Translations under genes and position numbers: made by a program
Shown here: one piece after another, positions 57,240 to 64,000 of the stretch
How the letters are laid out: each line of letters opens with the position of its first letter
Position numbering within the stretch: the first letter of the stretch is position 1
The notes under the pieces: model-generated
The model's input: only the letters and a program-made list of their open reading frames with translations
Database searches by the model: none
Told to the model about the DNA's origin: nothing
Assembly: GCF_032362555.1 (NCBI RefSeq)
Contig: NC_083516.1
Coordinates: 4,861,001 to 4,925,000, forward strand
Length of the DNA stretch: 64,000 bases
Source of the DNA: Amyelois transitella
Taxonomy: Eukaryota; Arthropoda; Insecta; Lepidoptera; Pyralidae
Direction: 5' to 3'

Positions 57240-57372
57240 TGTTCTAATTACTGGCTAGGTACATGTAAATGTTTCTAATCTGACATATGTTTGAATGTTA
57301 AAAAATCATTATGAAACATGAATAACAGATCTTTAGAACTCGGCTGAATTTTATTTATTAATTTCTTCAACA
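57240..57372 (+). repeat. Copia 3' LTR
   Basis: 133 bp, TGTTCTAATTACTGG... ending CTTCAACA. Confidence 0.75.
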
Positions 57373-57520
57373 TACCTTGATACAATGAAATATTTTCAAT
57401 GCATGAGTAGCTAATTTTAACATTTCAGTAAGCATTCATAAAGCAAAGGTCAAAATAATAGTCAAAATCTCAATCAACCCATTTATTGCTTTAATGCAAT
57501 TCGGAGGACATATGACAAAA

Positions 57521-58876
57521 TCAGGTGGCACAGACTAAAGGGTAATAAGGTTCGAACAAGTTTAGTTCATTTGAGGTTGGATGGCACTCTCTGAGCATTT
57601 GCTCTTCTTTCACTTTCAGTAATATTAAGTCCATAACTGCTTGAGCATCTTCTAAAGCCGAATGGCCCGCACTGCTTTGCTGTATTTTCCGTCCTAATAA
57701 TTTTTCAGAAAGATCACGTAAAGAGCGACGCATCGGCAATCCCCTGGCATGAGGAAACATTGCACAGGTATTAACAACTGCTGTATGCAATAATTTCAAC
57801 ACTTTGAGATCATTTTCCAGGGCATGTCCAACCAATATAGTATCCGTGCCAACAAATTCAAGAAGATCATATTGTACATCTTGCAGTGTTTTAGTCGCGC
57901 GGTCCAAGTCACGCGGCCTGATGCCTGAGAATCTGGTGTTATAACAGAGAATTGGCGCACTTGGTCTCACGTGAGTTTGATATACAAGGTGGCCATTCAC
58001 ATCTACGACCGCCACACTAGCTAACTCCAGTCCTGCGGTTGTATAACACATTTCTGTGTCCATTGCATACACCCCTCCGCGGGGCGAGTGTGGGCGCACA
58101 TATCCTTCGAGTGGTCCATTTATACCCGGCTTAGTTCCGCTCCATACGTGATAAAAGCTAAAAGCACAGCCTTTGGAACCAAATCCCTTATTACAACAGG
58201 CATAGTGTCCATCGACTACACAACCCCAATGATAAGAGCAGAAACTCTGAGTCAAATATTTGCCGTTACGTGTCATATGAAAGACATTACTGCACCGAAC
58301 ACATAAGTGTTCCACTTCGTCCGTTACTTGTTCACTGTCTGAGCGTAGAGTAGAATTCGATAAACTGACGCCACTGTCAGTTTGCGATCCAGGCACAAAT
58401 TCGGGCGCATTGAGGTCCCAGCAGGTGAATACTGTAGGCCGCGGCGGCGGTGCATTCACGTACATCACAGCTTTTGCAGACTTTGGCTCGATTTCCGCTG
58501 GGTAACCAAGCTCCCACAGCTGTGCGCGTGAAAGTAGATGGGGTTCTAGTGCCGCAGCTAGTTCCTCAACGAAGATGGCTTGCGGCGGCAAAGTTGGCTG
58601 CGACGACATACAATTCGTAACATGTTGTGGCTCGATATCGTCAAATTGACTAAGCTCCCACATCGGTGTACGCGAAAGCAGATGTGGTTCTTCTGTTGTT
58701 ACTAGTTCCTTGACGAAGATGTCCTGCACTGACAGGGGTGACGGAGGCCTCGCTGGTGGTGCCGGCGTACAGTTCTTGATCTTTTGCCAACGCTCTATGA
58801 TACTGGCAGTGTCTGCCGCAGACATTGAACTGTCTTGACAGAACCAATCGTATAAATGTTCGCAAAAGTGTTGCAT
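57521..58876 (-). CDS. REXO1: REXO1-family DEDDh RNA exonuclease, intronless, 451 aa
   Basis: One exon, ATG 58876 to TGA 57521. The C-terminal DEDDh domain has all five catalytic residues: Asp273 and Glu275 (AMDTEM), Asp356 (GHALENDL), His405 and Asp410 (GHSALEDA). YNTRFSGI, LPMRRSLRDL and TTAGLELASVAVVD blocks place it with REXO1/GOR, nuclear 3'-5' RNA exonucleases. A Cys/His-rich module precedes it (CVRCSNVF, CSYHWG, YACCNKG...GC). The N-terminus is Pro-rich and has a 31-residue repeat at 53-83 and 101-131 (IFV.EL, EPHLLSR, WEL, IEP). Much shorter than full REXO1 proteins and without introns, so possibly an old retrocopy now functioning as a separate gene (inference). AATAAA on the minus strand at 57482-57487 is close after the stop. 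Which REXO1-group paralog it is cannot be decided here. Confidence 0.85.
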   Translation of the reverse strand: MQHFCEHLYDWFCQDSSMSAADTASIIERWQKIKNCTPAPPARPPSPLSVQDIFVKELVTTEEPHLLSRTPMWELSQFDDIEPQHVTNCMSSQPTLPPQAIFVEELAAALEPHLLSRAQLWELGYPAEIEPKSAKAVMYVNAPPPRPTVFTCWDLNAPEFVPGSQTDSGVSLSNSTLRSDSEQVTDEVEHLCVRCSNVFHMTRNGKYLTQSFCSYHWGCVVDGHYACCNKGFGSKGCAFSFYHVWSGTKPGINGPLEGYVRPHSPRGGVYAMDTEMCYTTAGLELASVAVVDVNGHLVYQTHVRPSAPILCYNTRFSGIRPRDLDRATKTLQDVQYDLLEFVGTDTILVGHALENDLKVLKLLHTAVVNTCAMFPHARGLPMRRSLRDLSEKLLGRKIQQSSAGHSALEDAQAVMDLILLKVKEEQMLRECHPTSNELNLFEPYYPLVCAT

Positions 58877-59389
58877 CTTAATTAAGAGAGAGAGAGAGTA
58901 GAGTTGAAATGTGATACGCTAAGTCGCTTGCTCGACTGCTCAACGAATAATGTTCTGGTTGAGGGGCCCAATACCTTTAAATGTTGCAACCTAAGTACAT
59001 ACTTAGCTAATGCCATTTTTAAAGACACGAATTTATTACAAGTACCTACTTAGATAAGGGTAATGAGGGTCAAATCTCAAAATCCTGCTACCTGCTCTGT
59101 AATAAACACACTAACCATGCCCATGCCATGTCCCCATCATAGTGCCAGTTTCTAATTATTGTACTTTGTAAATGATGGATTGTTAAAATACCTTTATCAT
59201 ATTTTGTTGATATCACGTAGGCATACTACTTAACCAGATAAACTTTTTGTCCTTTTTGTCCTACAGAAAAAATGTATTCGGATAATAAATAATGTTAAAG
59301 GGACAGATACCTGCAAACACTTTTAAGATCTAAACATTTTGTTTTTACTCTCAATATACATATATTTTGGAGGCAAGTAAATTCGTAAG
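58877..59389. other. Upstream region of the REXO1-like gene
   Basis: A (GA)n tract lies at 58881-58900, immediately 5' of the start codon on the minus strand, like a GAGA-type promoter element. Otherwise no feature seen. Confidence 0.4.
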
Positions 59390-59880
59390 AAAATATCCAG
59401 AATGCTACAACAAAAAGGTAATTTACCGCGGCGTTATCCCACAAGACAAAAAAATAAATTAATTACACCTAGCTATAAGCTGGTAACTTCAAATTCTGGT
59501 TCATTTACAATGACTACCAGGGTCTATAATGCCCTACCTGACTGCATAAGAAAATGTAAACTTATTTATTAAAAACTTAAAACTACTTTTGACCGACAAA
59601 TACTACCATACACTGTTTTTACATGATAGAAGTATTGACATTAGAATTTTTTTTTATTATTATATATAACTTGCTTATTAGTATTAACTCCAAAAATGAT
59701 GCGACATTGTTTTTATTATTGTTATATTCAGCATAATAGCCGACACAAACCTGCTCGCTGTTCCATATTATTTTAAAATTGCGATGCCCGACAGGGTTCA
59801 TATTGTACCTATTTATAAGCAGTAAATGTAATTCAACTGATGTACTTTGTGATATGCAATAAAGATTTTCAATTTGAACT
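59390..59880 (+). pseudogene. CR1/L2-like LINE 3' end
   Basis: ITPSYKLVTSNSGSFTMTTR then VYNALPDCIRK are the terminal ORF2 blocks, followed by stops; it ends with 'gcaataaagattttcaattt', the usual tail of this group. Confidence 0.6.
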
Positions 59881-61068
59881 AATGGTACTTATTAACCACA
59901 CATTATTGTTGCACTTGATGGTGACTAAAACGAATATTTTAGTTTCACTTGCTAATACAAATAAAATATAATATCTGTTATTAACTCAATGGACTTCTTT
60001 ACATTTCTGCGAATTAGTCTGTAAAATATATTGTTTGTTATTAAAGAAAAACGACATCTGGGGATGATGATGAAAACGAGAGTAAAAGTTATTCATTTAT
60101 TTGTTTAAACTTAATTGTACAAAATAGATAGATTGGTAAGGCATTAATTTGAATTGCCACATACTTGGTGTATGATTTTGATGTTTTTATACAATGTATA
60201 ATAACATCAAAATCTTAAGCTAACCTACACAAAAAAGAATATCATTGGTATGTTGCGGCAAGATTCAAATTTGTAATGGCATGCACACATTTCGATACTT
60301 TTTAAAAAGCTTAGTTCTGCAGCATATGCTATTGGTCATATAAGGCATCTGACTGATATGGCAACTTCTATGGTAGGTACATTTTAGTTATATTCACAGT
60401 TTAATTTCGTATAGTCTTCTGTTTTGGGGAGCAGCAGCGGCTATGGGTAGTTCTACAAACTATGGAAATTTCGACGGCTTAGTCAAAATGTTATAAAAAA
60501 AATGTTTCTTACTTTTTTATTTGTACGGCATACTGTTATTGGTAACTGTTTATAGCTGGCCACTAAATATGATATTGTTTTTCAGTTATTTTATGAAGGA
60601 AATCACTATTTAAAGTGCCGAATTCTCAGGTTTAATACAAAGTGCGTCCTGATTTCGTGAGTTCTACATCAAGGCCATAAATAAAATCACGTCTATATTT
60701 TGTCCCCACTATGTCATATCAGGATACTGTCCAATATAAAAGTAACAAATATTCGCTAGGCTATTTGTCCTACTATGTCGCTGTTCTTCCTAGTCGATTG
60801 TACCTACTAAAGATACAACGAAAATCATATATCCATTCACACATAGCGCGGTGTTTTGTCTGCAGAGCGTTGTAAGTGAGGAAAGTGGTTCTATAATCAG
60901 TCGAGCTCTCAGAATCCTGGTAAGATATTTGTTTAAGTATTCATTAAATTATATGAGTATATACAGTTTTGATATGTAAGTTGCTAACACGAAGCTTAGT
61001 CTTGTTTAGTTTTTATTAAATGTATAACATTGATGTGATTTAAAAAAAAATACAAGAAATATCAGGAT
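59881..61068. other. AT-rich intergenic DNA
   Basis: Contains a degraded dispersed repeat near 60090-60160. No credible exon was found. Confidence 0.4.
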
Positions 61069-61695
61069 TAGGGAATGCAATCTCGTTTCTCGATCTCGTT
61101 CCCGAAAAAGATCTCGGCCTTTCTGAGCGAGATTAATATCGGGGGGGAAAAGGGCGATATCTCGTGAGATTAACGATATTTGAACTGAACAAATATTTCA
61201 TTTAATTGGTATATTTTGTTAATTAATCTATAATTTCTAATAGTCTGACTAATTGGTATTATTTTGTTAATCTGTAATATGTAATGGATCTCATGAGTAG
61301 GTACCTACATATAATTTATTTAATTGATAATATTTCAGTTTCGAAGTCAGCTTCAACTCAGATGATGAGTTTTTTTTTTTTTTTTACTTCTCGTTGTTTT
61401 GTTTATTATAAGAGAACTGTTTTAAACTAAAATATTTTTGTTTGTTATTAGAAGAGAAGACTTTTTCAGACAGGTATCTGTCTGAAAATTTTAATCTTTT
61501 CAAAGAATGTTCGATGAAAAAATAAATGTTTATCTTACAATACCTATTTCTTATTTTTTTTGTAATTGCTAAAATATAGTCATTAATTCATGATTTAAAA
61601 AAAAAAAAAAATTAAACCGCCAATCTCGCGAGATCTCGAAATTGACGAGATTGAGAGTATTGTTATTTATAATCTCGCGAGATTTGCATTCCCTA
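61069..61695. mobile_element. hAT-like MITE, 627 bp
   Basis: Ends TAGGGAATGCAATCTCG and the inverse GAGATTTGCATTCCCTA. Subterminal 'ctcgcgagat' palindromes occur at both ends. Flanks atcaggat and cttaggat match at 6 of 8, consistent with the 8-bp duplication of hAT elements. No ORF; an AT-rich core. Confidence 0.7.
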
Positions 61696-62064
61696 CTTAG
61701 GATCCTGGTCTCAGCGTTCCGCAAAATTGTGACTCAGGATACTGAGAACCATCCAGGATCCTGAAACGATCGTAATAAATATGTTTCTGTTAAAAATAAT
61801 TCACATTTTTTACCGGTAAACATGAATCTACGATACAAGTAGGTAATGTAATTTATCATTTGACTAACTTTCAATACAAAATACAACGAAGATAATACAG
61901 CCTTTGCATTTTAGAGGATATCGCACACAGCTCTCGCTTTATATAGTAGTTGTGTATTTCAAGGTATATACAAGATCATATTACACTGTATCGTTAAGTC
62001 ATAATGTTTACGCTATTTGGGATGGAATAGGAGCCGTGTGCAAAAGAAGTGCAAATGATGAAGT

Positions 62065-62320
62065 CCGTGTGGCTCCCGGCGCCAATACAAAAAAAGAATA
62101 GAACCACTCGCATCTCTTTCCAATGGATGTCGTAAAAGGCGACTAAGGGATAGGCTTACAAACTTGGGATTCTTTTTTAGGCGATGGGCTAGCAACCTGT
62201 CACTAGTTGAATCTCAATTCTTGCCAAGCCAATTAGCTGAACGTGGCCATTCAGTCTTTTCAAGACTGTTGGCCCTGTCTACCCCGCAAGGGATATAGAC
62301 GTGACCATATGTATGTATGT
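62065..62320 (-). repeat. Dispersed repeat, family A, reversed, full length
   Basis: Opens 'gtgtggctcccggcgccaat' and ends 'agggatatagacgtgacca'. Confidence 0.75.
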
Positions 62321-62937
62321 CAAAGTCCACCAAGTACAGGGCAGTGCCTTCATGCCACGAAAGCTACAAATGAAATCCCTTAGTTGTTTTTGTGAGGACG
62401 GTATTATGTGAGAACATTATCGGATAAACCTACTCGAATACCCTGCAAAACCAGGACAAATTTTTAGAGACGTCAATGAAAGTGGGACAGAATCAGCCTG
62501 ATGACATGACCATTGATCTTACTTGATTTGCAAACTGATCTAAGTACCTACTCTTTTCCCAGACATGACCCCAAGTCCATCGAATCAAAAAAAAAGATCA
62601 AAGAAAAGGTAAAGAACTAAGGTCTCTCTTTTTTTCTTGTTTTTTACTGGAAAAAAATTTTAAGGTACTGTTAGTGTGCAACAAAAAAGAAAAAAAGAAA
62701 TGATTTGTTGTATATATGTTGAAAAGGAGGCTAAATAAAAAAAAAGCAGATGCAAAACAGAAAAGTATATTTAATTCTAAGATTTTTTTTGTTATTTTCT
62801 TTATAACAGATAACAGATCCATACATATAATAAAACTGTAACTCAAATTTGTCTGTATATTGAAGATATTTAAGAAAAAAAATTATAGGCGGTCTTTTTA
62901 GGGTCAATAGAAGCTAAAACAATTTTTATTAGAATTT

Positions 62938-62982
62938 TTGTCTGTCTGTCTGTCTGTCCGTCTGTCTGTCTGTATGTTTGTA
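62938..62982 (+). repeat. (gtct)n microsatellite and retroelement-like tail
   Basis: About ten imperfect GTCT units. The sequence after it ('ctaccgaacggatctgaac', 'ataggctactttttatcc') is a widespread arthropod repeat end. Confidence 0.7.
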
Positions 62983-63458
62983 CGCGCATCACGCAAAATC
63001 TACCGAACGGATCTGAACAAAATTCGGCACAGATATAGTTAGTAACCTGGATTAGAATATAGGCTACTTTTTATCCTGAAATTCTATCCCAAGGGGATGA
63101 AATAGGGGGTGCAAGTTTGTATGGAACTTCGTCATTTTTGAATCGATACGAGATGGCGCCTCATGATAATTTAAGAAATAACGCGATCGTAGCCACTGGC
63201 AAAAATTTTAAATTAATTAATTATTTAAAAATTCTTTTTTTTTCATTGATTTAGTTTCCATGGTTTAGACATTTACTTATTTGGAGAAAAATAACCGGGA
63301 ATTCATTTGACCATCCGATAAGAGATGGCGCCACGCCGCATGAAAATATAAAACTAGCATTTGAGTGTAAAAACATCGTCATGTTTGAAATTAGATACGA
63401 GAAATTTTGGAATTAAATTCCTACCGTTATGCACTTAGATGTACATTTAGAAAATTGA

Positions 63459-64000
63459 CAGCAAGTCTATTTTAATAGTGAAAATGTGCCAGAACGCTTG
63501 GAAAATCCCCGCCGTACCACTCTTCTGGCATACTTCAATCTTTGCCAGGATGATACATTTACTCGAACACTTCTTTATAATGAACTGCCATCTTTCTATA
63601 CTTACGATAAACAAAGAGGCGTTTTTAATAGACGCCGGCTTGGTAACCCTGTGGAAGTGTTTCCAGGTGTCTATCAAGATCATGCATTAGGCAGAGTGTA
63701 CACTATCCATCCAAGTAACACTGAATGCTATTATTTGCGGCTTTTACTGCACACAGTCCGCGGAGCAACATCCTTTGCATCTAACATTTCACGCGGCTTG
63801 CAGTGGGCATTTGTTAGATGATAACCGAAATTGGGATGAAACTCTGGAAGAAGCTGTCGTCAGTGAAAGTCCCTGTCAATTACGCTATTTGTTTTCAGTT
63901 ATGTTAGTATTCTGCGGACTTTCTTACCCAGTACAGTTGTGGGAGAAATATCAAAGGTACCTATTAGAAGATTTCTTTTTTGAGGCCAAACGCGCGAGCA
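63459..64000 (+). pseudogene. Helitron Rep/helicase fragment, frameshifted, runs off window end
   Basis: Frame 1 (63459-63785): VYFNSENVPERLENPRRTT, LLYNELPSFYTYDKQRGVFN, RRRLGNPVEVFPGVYQDHAL, GRVYTIHPSNTECYYLRLLL, the helicase-region block of Helitron proteins. After TSFAS the frame shifts by +1 with about 10 residues missing; frame 2 continues FHAACSGHLLDDNRNWDETL, CQLRYLFSVMLVFCGLS, EKYQRYLLEDFFFEAKRAS to the edge. A stop lies just before 63459. The two breaks show this copy is dead; the rest is outside the window. Confidence 0.85.

Larger units (their letters stand above)
55098..57372 (+). mobile_element. Degraded Ty1/Copia retrotransposon with two short LTRs
   Basis: 5' LTR 55098-55244 and 3' LTR 57240-57372 share 'taatctgacata', 'gaataacagatct', 'ctgaattttattt' and TGTT...AACA ends. 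'cgttatcagcacg' follows the 5' LTR, matching the Copia habit of priming from an internal part of initiator tRNA; the purine run aagggagcg precedes the 3' LTR. Internal remains: RT pieces (YLGMNLRHIEDRLQLNQ and YIEKLLVKFGMENC at 56162-56275; YPFKELIGSLIFLAMNTRPD at 56566 on) and RNase H (YADADWANC, RRSCNTG, AEAEYIAL, to 56955). gag, protease and integrase are gone. A MITE (55435-55960) and a LINE scrap (about 56276-56497) are inserted. Confidence 0.85.

Noticed and set aside
1-64000. CRISPR arrays, operons, bacterial promoters or ribosome-binding sites
   Set aside because: Sequence is eukaryotic; regular repeat-spacer structure was not seen anywhere.

Overview
The window is a piece of an insect nuclear genome, almost certainly a moth or butterfly (Lepidoptera). 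It is AT-rich, with intron-bearing genes, short GT-AG (and one GC-AG) introns, and dense debris of repeat families typical of Lepidoptera. These include SINE tails reading 'gacttcgtccgcgt', the 'cgacccgccccggcttcgc' family, a 'gtgccgggaaccacac' family, and RTE/CR1-like LINE ends. No prokaryotic features are present. All exon models below were built by hand from splice signals, reading phase and remembered family sequence; none was checked by alignment.

Layout. 1-2295 (+): last six exons of a class II phosphatidylinositol transfer protein (RdgB-beta/PITPNC1), including an 8-nt micro-exon. 4783-10031 (-): five-exon secreted trypsin-like serine protease of 253 aa with a complete catalytic triad. 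11130-36503 (+): a 25-kb gene for an EF-hand protein matching ecdysone-induced Eip63F-1, with a GC-rich promoter region and a possible alternative first exon; its long introns hold repeat debris and several perfect hairpins. 38730-50312 (-): a diverged second copy of the complex I subunit NDUFA6 (B14). Its first intron holds a near-intact-LTR Gypsy retrotransposon (40987-49803), into which a complete PIF/Harbinger DNA transposon (43481-46181) has jumped. 51103-53618 (-): the conserved NDUFA6 copy, in tandem with the first and with identical exon lengths (130/116/129 nt). 55098-57372 (+): a wrecked Copia element that itself received a MITE and a LINE fragment. 57521-58876 (-): an intronless REXO1-family DEDDh RNA exonuclease. 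59390-64000: more LINE, hAT-like MITE and SINE-like remains, ending inside a broken Helitron helicase gene.

The host genes do not form one pathway. The most interesting points are: the NDUFA6 tandem pair, with three stem-loops in one intron of the diverged copy; the Harbinger element, whose two antisense genes are interlocked so that an exon of each lies in an intron of the other; the 8-nt micro-exon of the PITP gene; the Eip63F-1 alternative first exon with mitochondrial-presequence-like composition; and the duplicated N-terminal motif of the REXO1-like protein.
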